Shown here piece after piece: positions 30,195 through 40,005 of a DNA stretch of 64,000 nucleotides. The stretch is taken from NCBI RefSeq assembly GCF_002307495.1, contig NZ_NTMR01000003.1, positions 124,001-188,000 on the forward strand, written 5' to 3'. The first letter of the stretch is position 1; each line of letters starts with the position of its first letter. The notes beneath the pieces are model-generated. The model ran no database searches and was not told the origin of the DNA. It saw nothing but the letters and a program-made list of their open reading frames with translations. The position numbers were made by a program, and so were the translations under genes. This stretch comes from Pseudomonas abyssi (GTDB lineage: Bacteria > Pseudomonadota > Gammaproteobacteria > Pseudomonadales > Pseudomonadaceae).

Positions 30195-31397
30195 TCACCA
30201 CAGCAGCCAGATGACCACCAGGTAAGGCCATAGCGCGCTGGCCCAGCGGGCTGCGCGGGGCGGCCTTGGCAGCGGGCCAAAGCGCTCGATCAGCCAGCAG
30301 GCCAGCAGGCTGGCGCTGGCGGCGCACAGCAGGGCCCGCAGCAGCTCCAGCGGTTCCAGTGCCTGATACTGCAGCAGGTTACCCAGCAACAAGGCCAGAA
30401 ACGGCAGCGGATAGAGCAGCCAGCTGGCGCGCCACCAGAACGGGCGTTCGCGGTTACAGATCACCAGCAGGGCACCCAGCACTGCCAGCACCAGTGAGCT
30501 GGTGGCGGCGACCAGACTCAAGCCGATAATCCAGTCCAGCAGCAGTGCGAACGCCAGTGTCAGCAGCAACAGACTGACGGCGCCCCACTGGCGCAACAGC
30601 AGCAGCAAGGCGGCAACAGGCAGGGTAACGATCAGCAGGCTGGGGTGTAGCGGGGCGAGCCGTTCGCTGCCGGGCAGTTGCAGGAACTGTCTGCTGTTGA
30701 TCAGGGTGTCACTGAAAATGGCCAGCGCGCTTTGGTTGGCGGTGAGTACCAGCAAAGCCAGCAGGCAGAGTGCCGCTGCGGCCAGCGCGCTCCAGCGGCG
30801 CTGCAGACGCAGCAGATAGAGGCTGCCACCGACTACGATGACCGCACCCACGGCGACGCTCAGCGCCTGATTCCAGAACAGCGGCGGCACTGCCCAGCGC
30901 GCGGCACGTCCTGCCGAGTAGCCGGGTATCAGGTAGGCCGGGGCCCACGCCAGGGCTGACAGCAGATTGATGACAACAAAGCGCCAGGCGGGCATATCGA
31001 ACATGCCGGCCACCAGCGGGATGATCGGTCGGATCGGGCCGATGAAGCGGCCCAGGACGACGCTGACCCAGCCGTAGCGGCGGAAAAAGCGTTCGCCGCG
31101 GTCGATCCATTGCGGGTGGCGGCGAAACAGGGACAGGCGGCGGATATCCTGGTGAAACCAGCGCCCCAGCGCAAAACTGAGCAGGTCGCCGATGACCGCG
31201 CCGCAGAACGCCCAGGCAATGGCTTCCAGCAGAGGCATGTCGGCACCGGCGGCCAGTGCAGCGAAGGCAAACAGCATAAACACCCCAGGCACCACCAGAC
31301 CGGCGACCGCCAGCGATTCGGTCAGCGACACCAGAAAGATTGCCAGCCCCAGCCACTGACTGTGGGCGCCCAGCCACTGGGTCAGGTCGCTGAGCAT
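30195..31397 (-). CDS. DedA/VTT-domain membrane protein with a long C-terminal membrane extension
   Basis: A 400-residue integral membrane protein. The first about 205 residues are a DedA domain: ESLAVAGLVVPGVFMLFAFAALAA, GDLLSFALGRWF and the conserved GRFIGPIRPIIPLVAGMFDM. DedA proteins act in lipid-carrier or phospholipid flipping. The second half (about 205-400) adds six or so hydrophobic helices without a recognised domain. Typical DedA proteins are about 200 residues, so the length is notable. The ATG lies 16 bases inside the 3' end of the aag gene. Confidence 0.85.
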   Translation of the reverse strand: MLSDLTQWLGAHSQWLGLAIFLVSLTESLAVAGLVVPGVFMLFAFAALAAGADMPLLEAIAWAFCGAVIGDLLSFALGRWFHQDIRRLSLFRRHPQWIDRGERFFRRYGWVSVVLGRFIGPIRPIIPLVAGMFDMPAWRFVVINLLSALAWAPAYLIPGYSAGRAARWAVPPLFWNQALSVAVGAVIVVGGSLYLLRLQRRWSALAAAALCLLALLVLTANQSALAIFSDTLINSRQFLQLPGSERLAPLHPSLLIVTLPVAALLLLLRQWGAVSLLLLTLAFALLLDWIIGLSLVAATSSLVLAVLGALLVICNRERPFWWRASWLLYPLPFLALLLGNLLQYQALEPLELLRALLCAASASLLACWLIERFGPLPRPPRAARWASALWPYLVVIWLLW

Positions 31398-32125
31398 GTC
31401 TGGCTCTCCTGATACGCCTGTCGTTGTGCCGCTTCCAGTTCGAGGCTGTGGTAGTGCAGACCCTCAACCTGGCCACGCCTGGCCGGGTTACGGGTGCAAT
31501 GCAGGCTGTAGGCCGCGTCGACCCAGCGGTAGAACAGGTGTTCGTCGCGGCCGCTGGGAATGCCCAGGCGCGGGGCGCGCAGTACCTGATCTGGCTGGTA
31601 GCCGTCATCTTCGAGCAGCAACTGGTCAGCGGCAAAGCGCTGTGCATTCCAGTCCGGCACGCGAATCTGCAGCGAGCGGCACAGCAGCGTTTGCCCGGCG
31701 CACAGGCGCTCTGGCGCGCGAATGCCGCCGCTGGCGTTGGGGTTGAGTGCTTGCATCCGGGCCAGGCTGGCGGCCGGGCTGAGCGCGTCGACCACCGGAT
31801 GCCCCGACTTGAGCAGCACGCCGCAGCCGGCGCCCAGTGAACTGCAGTTCATCGAGTCGCCGCCCCGAGCGTAGTACATGTAGATGGTGCCGGGGGCCAT
31901 AAACAGCGCGCGCCGGGCCTCGGTGTAGCCGAGGGAGGCGTGGCTGCCTCGCTCCTCCAGCAGGTAGGCCTCGGTCTCGATGATGCGCGCCGCCAGCCAC
32001 TGGCCGTTCAGGCGGCGGCGAATCACCTTGCCCAGTAGGGCAACCGCCAGCTGGCGGGCGTCTTGCTGGAAAAACTGCTCTGGCAAGGGGATCGGGGAGG
32101 GCAGGCTGGTACGGGTATCGGGCAT
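31382..32125 (-). CDS. DNA-3-methyladenine glycosylase (Aag/Mpg family)
   Basis: A 247-residue base-excision repair glycosylase that removes alkylated purines. Seen: FFQQDARQLAVALLGKVIRR, IIETEAYLLEERGSHASLGYTEARRALFMAPGTIYMYY-type sequence (catalytic Glu in ETEAY) and LFYRWVDAAYSLHCTR-like end. The start is uncertain: I chose ATG 32125 (MPDTRTSLPS); the frame is open to 32221 with other ATGs. The end overlaps dedA by 16 bases. Confidence 0.9.
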   Translation of the reverse strand: MPDTRTSLPSPIPLPEQFFQQDARQLAVALLGKVIRRRLNGQWLAARIIETEAYLLEERGSHASLGYTEARRALFMAPGTIYMYYARGGDSMNCSSLGAGCGVLLKSGHPVVDALSPAASLARMQALNPNASGGIRAPERLCAGQTLLCRSLQIRVPDWNAQRFAADQLLLEDDGYQPDQVLRAPRLGIPSGRDEHLFYRWVDAAYSLHCTRNPARRGQVEGLHYHSLELEAAQRQAYQESQTCSAT

Positions 32126-32184
32126 GGGCTTATGGTAGCAGGCGGTGGATGACACATTGAATTGCACAGCGACCGCAGGCGGCG

Positions 32185-32214
32185 CTGTCATGCCATTGGT
32201 GACCCGGCTATAAT
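32185..32214 (+). promoter_or_regulatory. Promoter of the proA operon
   Basis: CTGTCA (32185-32190), 18 bases, consensus TATAAT (32209-32214), 33 bases before the proA ATG. Confidence 0.6.
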
Positions 32215-32247
32215 GCCGCATTTGGTCAACCGGTGGCAGGAGTTAGC

Positions 32248-33513
32248 ATGAGTGCGGAACAGGTAGCGGTATACATGACGACGCTGGGGCAGCAGGCCCG
32301 TAAGGCCTCGCGCGTGATCGCCCGTGCTCCAACCGCCGTCAAGAATGCTGCCTTGCTGGCGACTGCCGAGGCCATCGAGGCCGCCACCGAGCAACTGGTT
32401 GCGGCCAACCAGCTGGACCTGCAGGCTGGCCGTGACAACGGCCTGGACGACGCGATGCTGGATCGTCTGGCACTCACGCCGGCCCGCCTGGCCTCCATGG
32501 TCGAAGGGTTGCGTCAGGTCGCGGCCCTGGACGATCCGGTCGGTGCGTTGCGTGACATGAAGTTTCTGCCCTCCGGTATTCAGGTTGGCAAGATGCGGGT
32601 GCCGCTGGGTGTGATCGGTATCATTTACGAGTCGCGCCCGAACGTGACGGTCGAGGCGGCCAGTCTCTGCCTGAAATCGGGTAATGCCTGCATCCTGCGT
32701 GGCGGCTCCGAGTCCATCCATTCCAACCGTGCGATTGCCGAGTGCCTGCGTCAGGGCCTGGCGGCCGCCGGTTTGCCGGATGACGTCGTGCAGGTGGTAG
32801 AAACCACAGATCGCGCGGCGGTTGGCGCGCTGATCACCATGCCCGACTACGTCGACGTGATCGTGCCGCGCGGCGGCAAAGGGCTGATCGAGCGTATCAG
32901 CCGTGAGGCACGGGTGCCGGTCATCAAGCATCTGGACGGCATCTGCCATGTCTACGTGGATGATCGCGCCGATTTTGACAAGGCCGAGGCCATCGTCATC
33001 AACGCCAAGACTCACCGTTATGGCGTGTGCAATGCGATGGAGACCTTGCTGGTCAATGAGGCCATTGCCGGGCCGTTTCTGCAGCGCGTAGCGCCGCTCT
33101 ACGCGGCCAAGGGCGTTGAGTTGCGTGGCTGCGAGGCCACTTGCGCGCTGCTGCCCGATGCCGTCGCGGCCACCGAGGAAGACTGGTCGACCGAATATCT
33201 GGCGCCGATTCTCTCGATCCGCGTGGTGGCCGATATGGACGCGGCCATCGAGCATATCAATACCTACAGCTCGCAGCACACCGACGCCATGGTGTCCGAG
33301 GATTACACCCGGGCTCGCCGCTTCATTGCCGAGGTGGACTCCAGTTCGGTGATGATCAACGCCTCAACCCGTTTTGCCGATGGTTTCGAGTACGGCCTGG
33401 GCGCGGAAATTGGCATCTCCACCGACAAGATTCATGCCCGCGGCCCGGTTGGTCTGGAAGGGCTGACCAGCGAGAAGTACGTGGTCTTCGGCGACGGTCA
33501 TATTCGTCAGTGA
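32248..33513 (+). CDS. proA: Gamma-glutamyl phosphate reductase
   Basis: A 421-residue NADPH-dependent enzyme, the second step of proline synthesis. Seen: [52 protein letters not shown] and the catalytic-Cys region [19 protein letters not shown]. The start is fixed by AGGAG 5 bases before ATG 32248. It opens a plus-strand run of nine or more tightly spaced genes through lipB. Confidence 0.98.
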   Translation: MSAEQVAVYMTTLGQQARKASRVIARAPTAVKNAALLATAEAIEAATEQLVAANQLDLQAGRDNGLDDAMLDRLALTPARLASMVEGLRQVAALDDPVGALRDMKFLPSGIQVGKMRVPLGVIGIIYESRPNVTVEAASLCLKSGNACILRGGSESIHSNRAIAECLRQGLAAAGLPDDVVQVVETTDRAAVGALITMPDYVDVIVPRGGKGLIERISREARVPVIKHLDGICHVYVDDRADFDKAEAIVINAKTHRYGVCNAMETLLVNEAIAGPFLQRVAPLYAAKGVELRGCEATCALLPDAVAATEEDWSTEYLAPILSIRVVADMDAAIEHINTYSSQHTDAMVSEDYTRARRFIAEVDSSSVMINASTRFADGFEYGLGAEIGISTDKIHARGPVGLEGLTSEKYVVFGDGHIRQ

Positions 33514-33523
33514 GCCGCCGCTG

Positions 33524-34162
33524 ATGCGCCGCGTTGGTTTGCTGGGCGGCACCTTTGACCCGATTCACTTCGGTCATCTGCGCAGCGCCGTAGAAGTCCG
33601 GGAGCAGTTGCAGCTGGACGAGCTGCGGCTGATCCCCAGCGCCCGGCCACCCCATCGCGATCAGCCCGGCGCCAGCGCCGATGCGCGTCTGCGCATGGTG
33701 GAGCTGGCGGTAGGGCAGCAGGGTGACTTGCAGGTGGATGACCGGGAGCTGCGGCGCGAGCGTCCGTCTTACACCGTAGAAACCCTGGAGACCCTGCGCG
33801 CCGAACTGGGCGCAGAGGTCGCGCTGTTTATGGTGCTGGGCTGGGATGCCTTTTGCGGATTGCCAAGTTGGCACCGCTGGGAAGAGCTGCTGCAGCTGGC
33901 CAATCTGGTGGTGCTGCAGCGGCCCGATTACGATCTGGAAGTCCCCGAGGTACTGAAAGACCTGCTGGCAGCGCGCAGCGCAAGCCAGCCCGAGCGTAGC
34001 CATGGGCAGATCATCTGCCTGTCGCAGACGCCGCTGGCGATTTCCGCCACCCATATTCGTGCGCTGGTGGCAGCGGGCGCTTCACCGCGCTTTCTGTTGC
34101 CGGACGCGGTGCTTGACTATATTGACAACGAAGGGCTGTACCGGCCCTCAACCGAGGATTGA
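33524..34162 (+). CDS. nadD: Nicotinate-nucleotide adenylyltransferase
   Basis: A 212-residue nucleotidyltransferase of NAD synthesis. N-terminal [15 protein letters not shown] carries the HxGH motif, and the C-terminal [13 protein letters not shown] is the ISSTxxR-type motif. Length is standard. It begins 10 bases after proA and precedes rsfS, the usual nadD-rsfS-rlmH order. Confidence 0.97.
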   Translation: MRRVGLLGGTFDPIHFGHLRSAVEVREQLQLDELRLIPSARPPHRDQPGASADARLRMVELAVGQQGDLQVDDRELRRERPSYTVETLETLRAELGAEVALFMVLGWDAFCGLPSWHRWEELLQLANLVVLQRPDYDLEVPEVLKDLLAARSASQPERSHGQIICLSQTPLAISATHIRALVAAGASPRFLLPDAVLDYIDNEGLYRPSTED

Positions 34163-34170
34163 AAACCCCC

Positions 34171-34530
34171 ATGCAGATTGAAGAACTGGTCCAGTTGGTC
34201 GTGGATGCCCTGGAAGAGCTCAAGGCCAAGGACATCGTCCAGATCGATGTACGTGAGCACACCAGCGTGACCGACTATATGATCATCGCCAGCGGTACCT
34301 CCAACCGCCAGGTCAAGGCGCTGGCAGACAACGTGGTCGAGAAAGCCAAAGAAGCCGGTCGCCAGCCGATGGGTGTCGAAGGCAAGGAGTCCGGCGAGTG
34401 GGTGCTGGTCGACCTGGCCGATGTGGTGGTCCACATCATGCAGCCGGCCACCCGTGAGTTCTATGACCTGGAACGCCTCTGGCAGAGTGCCGAGTCGCGT
34501 CGCGCCGCCCAGCAGCAACCGACCGAGTAG
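34171..34530 (+). CDS. rsfS: Ribosomal silencing factor RsfS
   Basis: A 119-residue protein that binds L14 and blocks subunit joining. Family sequence: [36 protein letters not shown], then [22 protein letters not shown] (parts only shown). I use ATG 34171 ([10 protein letters not shown]); a TTG four codons upstream overlaps the nadD stop. Confidence 0.96.
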   Translation: MQIEELVQLVVDALEELKAKDIVQIDVREHTSVTDYMIIASGTSNRQVKALADNVVEKAKEAGRQPMGVEGKESGEWVLVDLADVVVHIMQPATREFYDLERLWQSAESRRAAQQQPTE

Positions 34531-34536
34531 GCCGGT

Positions 34537-35004
34537 TTGCGCATTCGCCTGATCAGCGTGGCTTCGCGCATGCCGCGCTGGGTCGAGCAGGGCTATCAGG
34601 AGTACGCCAAGCGCCTGCCGCCAGAGCTGCCGCTGGAATTGGTGGAAATTCCCCTGACCACGCGTGGCAAGAACGCTGACGTCGCGCGTCTGATGCGGCG
34701 CGAGGGCGAGCAGATGCTGGCCGCCGTTCAGCCCGGGGAACGTATCGTGACCCTGGAGGTCAATGGTCGCGCCTGGTCTACCGAGACCCTTGCCGAGCAA
34801 CTGGAGAGCTGGCGCCTGGACGCGCGCACCGTCAATCTGATGGTGGGTGGCCCGGAGGGGTTGCCGGACGAGGTGACGGCGCGCAGCGATCAGCGCTGGT
34901 CGCTGTCGCCATTGACCCTGCCGCATCCGCTGGTGCGCATCCTGCTCGCTGAGCAGCTGTACCGGGCCTGGACCATTCTCAATCGTCATCCCTATCACAA
35001 GTGA
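34537..35004 (+). CDS. rlmH: 23S rRNA (pseudouridine1915-N3)-methyltransferase
   Basis: A 155-residue SPOUT methyltransferase. The knot region [38 protein letters not shown] and the C-terminal HPYHK are diagnostic. The start is a TTG at 34537, 6 bases after rsfS. It modifies pseudouridine 1915 of 23S rRNA on 70S ribosomes. Confidence 0.97.
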   Translation: MRIRLISVASRMPRWVEQGYQEYAKRLPPELPLELVEIPLTTRGKNADVARLMRREGEQMLAAVQPGERIVTLEVNGRAWSTETLAEQLESWRLDARTVNLMVGGPEGLPDEVTARSDQRWSLSPLTLPHPLVRILLAEQLYRAWTILNRHPYHK

Positions 35005-35007
35005 TTC

Positions 35008-36888
35008 ATGGCCAAGCCGATTCACCTGAAAGACCACAATATTGATGCCCGCATTGTGCAGCGCCGTCTGGCGCTGGCAGCGGTGTTCGTGGTCGCGCTG
35101 GTGGGCGCCCTGGTGGCGCGCATGTACTACCTGCAGGTGACCCAGTACGAGCACCACTCGACCCTGTCGGAAAACAACCGGGTCCATGTGCAGCCGATCC
35201 CGCCCACCCGTGGCCGTATCTACGACCGCAACGGTGTGGTACTTGCGGAAAACCGGCCCAGCTACAGTCTGACCATCACCCGTGACCGGGTTGAGGATCT
35301 GCCGGCTACCTTTGAGCTGCTGCGTTCGCTGCTGGCGCTCAGTGAGGAGGATCTGGCTCAGGCTGAGCGTCGCCTGTCCCAGGCACGTCGACCCTTCGAG
35401 TCGGTGCCGGTGATGTTCGAGCTGACCCAGGAACAGATTGCCCGCATTGCCATCAACCAGTTTCGCTTGCCCGGTGTCGAGGTGCAGGCCAGCTTCGTGC
35501 GCTACTACCCCTATGCGGACCATTTCGCCCACGCTCTGGGCTATGTCGGACGCATCAACGAGCAGGAACTCAAATCCATTGACCCGGTGGCCTATGCGGG
35601 CACTCACTACATCGGCAAGACCGGCATCGAGCGTTTCTACGAGCAGTTGCTGCACGGCACCGTGGGTTATGAAGAGGTGGAGACCAATGCCCGTGGTCGC
35701 GTGCTGCGCGTGCTCAAGCGCACCGAACCGGTATCCGGGAGCGATTTGACGCTCGAACTGGACGCCGAGCTGCAGGCCGTTGCCGAAGAGGCGCTGGGGG
35801 ACCGGCGTGGCGCGGTAGTGGCGATTGATCCGAACACCGGCGGTGTGCTGGCCTTTGTCAGCAAGCCCGGCTTTGACCCCAACCTGTTCGTCACCGGTAT
35901 CAGCTACGCCGATTACGGCGCGTTGCGCGACTCGCCCGACCAGCCGCTATTTAACCGGGTGCTGCGTGGCCAGTACCCGCCGGGATCGACCATCAAGCCG
36001 GTTATCGCTCTGGCCGGCCTGGATGCCGGTGTGGTCACTCGCACCAGTCGAGTCTACGATCCAGGCTTCTACCAACTGCCGAATGTCAGCCACAAATACC
36101 GCAACTGGAACCGCGCCGGTGACGGCTGGGTGGACATGCCGTATGCCATCGCGCGCTCCAACGACACCTATTTTTATGATCTGGCGCACAAGCTGGGCAT
36201 CGACCGATTGCACGATTTCATGATCAAGTTCGGCATCGGTCAGCGGGTGTCCATCGACATGTACGAAGAAGCCGCCGGCCTGATGCCCTCACGTGACTGG
36301 AAACGGACGCGTTACCGCCAGCCCTGGTATCCGGGCGAGACGCTGATTGCCGGTATCGGCCAGGGTTACATGCTGGCAACACCGCTGCAGCTTGCTCAGG
36401 CCACGTCGCTGATCGCCAGTCGCGGCGTTTGGCACCGGCCGCGGCTGCTCAAGGAAGCGGAAGGGTTGCTGCCCGACGAATCCGATACGCCGCCGGACAT
36501 CCAGATCCGTAACGACAGTGACTGGGACTTCATCACCCAGGCCATGCAGGATGTGATGCAGTCACCGCACGGCACCGCCCGTGCAGCGGCTGCCAACGCG
36601 CCCTACAACATGGCCGGTAAAAGTGGCACCGCGCAGGTCGTGGCGATTGCGCAGGGTGAACGCTACGACTCGGCGGCGCTGCGCGAGCGGCACCGGGACC
36701 ACGCCCTGTTTGTCGGCTTTGCGCCGACGGAGAAGCCGATGATTGCGGTGGCAGCGCTGGTTGAAAACGGTGAGTCGGGTGGGCGCGTGGCCGGGCCAGT
36801 GGTGCGTGCCGTCTTTGATGCCTGGGTGTTGCCGCGCCTGCCGCCGGAGCCGGAAGAAGGCACAGCCGAGCAGGAGGACGCACCATGA
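35008..36888 (+). CDS. mrdA: Penicillin-binding protein 2 (elongasome transpeptidase)
   Basis: A 626-residue class B PBP. One N-terminal membrane helix (about 20-42), a dimerisation domain, and a transpeptidase domain with SxxK at Ser327-Lys330 (GSTIK), SND at 384-386 and KSGT at 538-541. It cross-links wall peptides during rod elongation, with RodA as its glycosyltransferase partner. The stop overlaps the rodA ATG by 4 bases. Confidence 0.98.
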   Translation: MAKPIHLKDHNIDARIVQRRLALAAVFVVALVGALVARMYYLQVTQYEHHSTLSENNRVHVQPIPPTRGRIYDRNGVVLAENRPSYSLTITRDRVEDLPATFELLRSLLALSEEDLAQAERRLSQARRPFESVPVMFELTQEQIARIAINQFRLPGVEVQASFVRYYPYADHFAHALGYVGRINEQELKSIDPVAYAGTHYIGKTGIERFYEQLLHGTVGYEEVETNARGRVLRVLKRTEPVSGSDLTLELDAELQAVAEEALGDRRGAVVAIDPNTGGVLAFVSKPGFDPNLFVTGISYADYGALRDSPDQPLFNRVLRGQYPPGSTIKPVIALAGLDAGVVTRTSRVYDPGFYQLPNVSHKYRNWNRAGDGWVDMPYAIARSNDTYFYDLAHKLGIDRLHDFMIKFGIGQRVSIDMYEEAAGLMPSRDWKRTRYRQPWYPGETLIAGIGQGYMLATPLQLAQATSLIASRGVWHRPRLLKEAEGLLPDESDTPPDIQIRNDSDWDFITQAMQDVMQSPHGTARAAAANAPYNMAGKSGTAQVVAIAQGERYDSAALRERHRDHALFVGFAPTEKPMIAVAALVENGESGGRVAGPVVRAVFDAWVLPRLPPEPEEGTAEQEDAP

Positions 36889-38018
36889 AATCGATGCCGG
36901 TTTCCGGGCAGTCATTGCGCAGCCGCGAGTCGCTGTGGACACGTATCCATGTTGACCCCTGGTTGCTGTTGCTGATCCTCGCGCTGGCTGCGGTCGATGC
37001 CTTCGTGCTGTATTCGGCCAGCGGCAAGAACCTGGGCATGGTCTATCGCCAGTTGGCCTACTTTGCCGTGGGTATTGCTGCGATGATCGTGGTGGCGCAG
37101 TTTCAGCCACGTTTCATGGAACGCTGGGTGCCCGTGGCCTATGTTGGTGGCGCCCTGCTGCTGGTGGCGGTGCTGGCGGTCGGTACCGAGGCCAAAGGCG
37201 CGCAGCGCTGGCTGACGATTCCGGGCGTGATGCGTTTTCAGCCGTCAGAAATCATGAAGCTGGTGATGCCGATGAGCGTCGCCTGGTACCTTGGGCGGCG
37301 CACCTTGCCGCCGAGTTTCAAGCATGTGGTTGGGTCGCTGGCGATTGTTCTGGTGCCTACGGTGCTGATCCTCAAACAACCGGACCTGGGCACCTCGCTG
37401 CTGATTGCCGCCTCGGGTATCTTTGCCCTGCTGTTGGCGGGGCTGCGCTGGCGCTACATCATTGGTGCCTTGCTGGCGCTGGCGCCGGCGGCGGCGGCGA
37501 TGTGGTTCTTTGTCATGCACGGCTATCAGAAACAGCGGGTGCTGACCTTCCTCAACCCGGAGAGTGATCCGCTCGGCTCGGGCTGGAACATCATCCAGTC
37601 CAAGGCCGCTATCGGCTCGGGCGGGGTGTTCGGCAAGGGCTGGCTGCAGGGCACCCAGTCGCACCTGGATTTTCTGCCGGAAGGGCACACGGATTTCATT
37701 ATTGCGGTGCTGGCCGAAGAGTTTGGCATGGTGGGCGTTTGCCTGTTGCTGGGCATGTACCTGCTGGTCATCGCCCGTGGCATGGTGATCACGTTGCAAG
37801 CCCAGGATGCATTCTGCAAACTGCTTGCGGGCAGCATCACGCTGACCTTTTTCGTCTACGTATTCGTCAACATCGGCATGGTCAGTGGTCTGCTGCCGGT
37901 GGTGGGAGTGCCGCTGCCATTTATCAGTTACGGGGGTACCTCGCTGGTGACCCTGTTGCTGGGCTTCGGGATTCTCATGTCAATCCAGACTCACAGGAAA
38001 TGGATGGCACAAAGTTGA
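36885..38018 (+). CDS. rodA: Rod-shape SEDS glycosyltransferase RodA
   Basis: A 377-residue SEDS-family protein with about ten membrane helices. Typical sequences: QRWLTIPGVMRFQPSEIMKLVMPM, LKQPDLGTSLLIAASG, FLPEGHTDFIIAVLAEEFG and the C-terminal VSGLLPVVGVPLPFISYGGT. It polymerises glycan strands with PBP2 in the elongasome. Coupled to mrdA by ATGA; the last bases overlap the mltB frame. Confidence 0.98.
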   Translation: MKSMPVSGQSLRSRESLWTRIHVDPWLLLLILALAAVDAFVLYSASGKNLGMVYRQLAYFAVGIAAMIVVAQFQPRFMERWVPVAYVGGALLLVAVLAVGTEAKGAQRWLTIPGVMRFQPSEIMKLVMPMSVAWYLGRRTLPPSFKHVVGSLAIVLVPTVLILKQPDLGTSLLIAASGIFALLLAGLRWRYIIGALLALAPAAAAMWFFVMHGYQKQRVLTFLNPESDPLGSGWNIIQSKAAIGSGGVFGKGWLQGTQSHLDFLPEGHTDFIIAVLAEEFGMVGVCLLLGMYLLVIARGMVITLQAQDAFCKLLAGSITLTFFVYVFVNIGMVSGLLPVVGVPLPFISYGGTSLVTLLLGFGILMSIQTHRKWMAQS

Positions 38019-39043
38019 TTGCATTTTCACTGTTTCGCCGCAGTCGCGCGGCTCTGTTTTCCCGCTCTGCTGCGCTATTGCTGGGGGCTGCTTGCGTGCT
38101 ACCTGCCCAGGCGCGTGATTACGGCCCCGAGCATCCGGGTGTACCGGCCTTTATCGAGCAGATGCAGCGTGAGCATGGCTTCAGCGCCGAGCATGTGCAG
38201 GCGCTGCTGGATCAGGCTGAGCATCAGGACAACATCATCAAGGCTATCTCGCGCCCGGCCGAGCGGGTCAAGCCCTGGCACGAGTACCGGGCCATCTTTA
38301 TTACCGACCAGCGTATCGAGCGGGGGCTGGCCTTCTGGGCCGAGCACGCCGACACCCTGGCGCGCGCCGAGAAGGAGTACGGCGTAGAGCCTGAGGTGAT
38401 CCTCGCCATTATCGGTGTCGAGACCTTCTACGGCCGCAACATGGGTTCCTATCGGGTGCTGGACGCGCTGGCGACCCTGGGCTTTGACTATCCGCCGCGT
38501 GCCGACTTTTTTCGCAAGCAGCTGATGAGCTACATGGTGCTGACCCGTGAGCAGCAGATCGATCCGCTTGAGCTCAAGGGCTCCTACGCCGGCGCCATGG
38601 GTTACGGTCAGTTCATCCCCTCCAGCTATCAGGCGTACGCGGTCGACTTCGACGGCGACGGCAAGGTCGATATCTGGAATAACCCGGTCGATGCCATCGG
38701 CAGTGTTGCCAATTATTTCCACCAGCACGGCTGGTCCCACGGTGCCCAGGTGGCGATTGCTGCCAATGTGGCGGGCGATCGCGTCAAGGAAGGCATCACT
38801 GAAACCCAGGGGCTTGAGGCACGGCGCACTGTCGCCGAGCTTAAATCCCTTGGCTGGACCCCCGAGAGCCCATTGCCTGATGAGCAAGAGGTGATGGCGT
38901 TCGAGTTTGATAATGGGGAACGAATGCAGTACTGGGTCGGTCTGAACAACCTGTACGTCATTACCCGCTACAACCGCAGCGTCATGTATGCCATGGTAGT
39001 GCACCAACTCGCAGATCTGTTACGTGAGGCCAGGCCCGAATGA
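38000..39043 (+). CDS. mltB: Lytic murein transglycosylase B
   Basis: A 347-residue transglycosylase with a signal sequence (LLLGAACVLPAQA before RDYGPEHPG). The catalytic region is IIGVETFYGRNMGSYRVLDAL with the conserved Glu, and GAMGYGQFIPSSYQAYAVDFDGDG is the family signature. The exact start is uncertain: ATG 38000 overlaps the end of rodA by 19 bases and its ribosome binding site AGGA is too close; TTG 38015 is an alternative. It overlaps rlpA by 4 bases. Confidence 0.92.
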   Translation: MDGTKLIAFSLFRRSRAALFSRSAALLLGAACVLPAQARDYGPEHPGVPAFIEQMQREHGFSAEHVQALLDQAEHQDNIIKAISRPAERVKPWHEYRAIFITDQRIERGLAFWAEHADTLARAEKEYGVEPEVILAIIGVETFYGRNMGSYRVLDALATLGFDYPPRADFFRKQLMSYMVLTREQQIDPLELKGSYAGAMGYGQFIPSSYQAYAVDFDGDGKVDIWNNPVDAIGSVANYFHQHGWSHGAQVAIAANVAGDRVKEGITETQGLEARRTVAELKSLGWTPESPLPDEQEVMAFEFDNGERMQYWVGLNNLYVITRYNRSVMYAMVVHQLADLLREARPE

Positions 39044-39957
39044 TGCCCGCTGCCAAGTTCCCGATGCGTTGCCTGCTGCTCAGCAGCCTGGCAGGCCTGC
39101 TGGTGGCCTGTTCTTCTGCGCCGCAAACCGGCAGTGGCGCTGGCAGTGCCGGCGGGTCTGCTACGAGTGCGCCGCGCCCGCTGCATGACGGCCCGCCCAG
39201 TTATATGCAGGATGTATCACAGATTCCCGACGCGGTGCCTACGCCGCACACTGGCGCCTACAAGGCATCGCCCTATACCGTGCTGGGCCAGCGCTACCAT
39301 CCGATGCAGGACGGACGCAGCTATCGCGAAGAAGGGACTGCCTCCTGGTATGGCACCAAGTTTCACGGCCAGAACACCGCCAATGGCGAGCTGTATGACC
39401 TGTACGGCATGACCGCCGCGCACAAAACGCTGCCGTTGCCGAGCTATGTCGAGGTCACCAACCTGGAAAACGGCCGCAAGGTGATCGTACGGGTGAATGA
39501 TCGTGGCCCGTTCTATTCCGATCGCATCATCGACCTGTCCTTTGCCGCCGCCAAGAAGCTTGGTTACTCCGATCAGGGCACAGCGCACGTGCTGGTGCAG
39601 GGTATTGATCCGGTGGCCTGGCAACAACAGAACAACCCGAATTACCTGGTAACCCGCGAGGCCGTTAGCGACGCGCCAGTAGCTGCAGCCCTGCCGCCCG
39701 AGCCGGTTGAAAACGTGCAGACCGGCCTCTATCTTCAGGTTGGCGCCTTTTCCTCCAATCAGGCGGCCGAGGCCCTGCGCCAGCGTGTGCAGGGCGTCGT
39801 CGGCGGCACTGTATGGGTTAGCCCCGTGCAGGTCGACACCCGTACCCTGCACCGTGTGCGGGTTGGCCCGCTGGCCAGCCAGGACGAGGCTCGGCGCATG
39901 ATTGAGACGCTGCGCGTGGCTAACCTGGGCACCCCCACGCTGGTTACCGTTAACTGA
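39040..39957 (+). CDS. rlpA: Septal ring lytic transglycosylase lipoprotein RlpA
   Basis: A 305-residue lipoprotein: signal with lipobox LLVAC (lipidated Cys24 from this start). The double-psi beta-barrel domain reads GTASWYGTKFHGQNTANGEL and VRVNDRGPFYSDRIIDLS, with the catalytic Asp in NDRGP. A C-terminal SPOR domain (about 228-305, LYLQVGAFSSNQAAEAL) binds denuded glycan at the septum. ATG 39043 is an alternative start one codon later. It lies between mltB and dacC as in P. aeruginosa. Confidence 0.96.
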   Translation: MMPAAKFPMRCLLLSSLAGLLVACSSAPQTGSGAGSAGGSATSAPRPLHDGPPSYMQDVSQIPDAVPTPHTGAYKASPYTVLGQRYHPMQDGRSYREEGTASWYGTKFHGQNTANGELYDLYGMTAAHKTLPLPSYVEVTNLENGRKVIVRVNDRGPFYSDRIIDLSFAAAKKLGYSDQGTAHVLVQGIDPVAWQQQNNPNYLVTREAVSDAPVAAALPPEPVENVQTGLYLQVGAFSSNQAAEALRQRVQGVVGGTVWVSPVQVDTRTLHRVRVGPLASQDEARRMIETLRVANLGTPTLVTVN

Positions 39958-40005
39958 TTAGCTGTATCTGAAAAACAACGCACTTCACCACCAACTGTGA
40001 GCACC

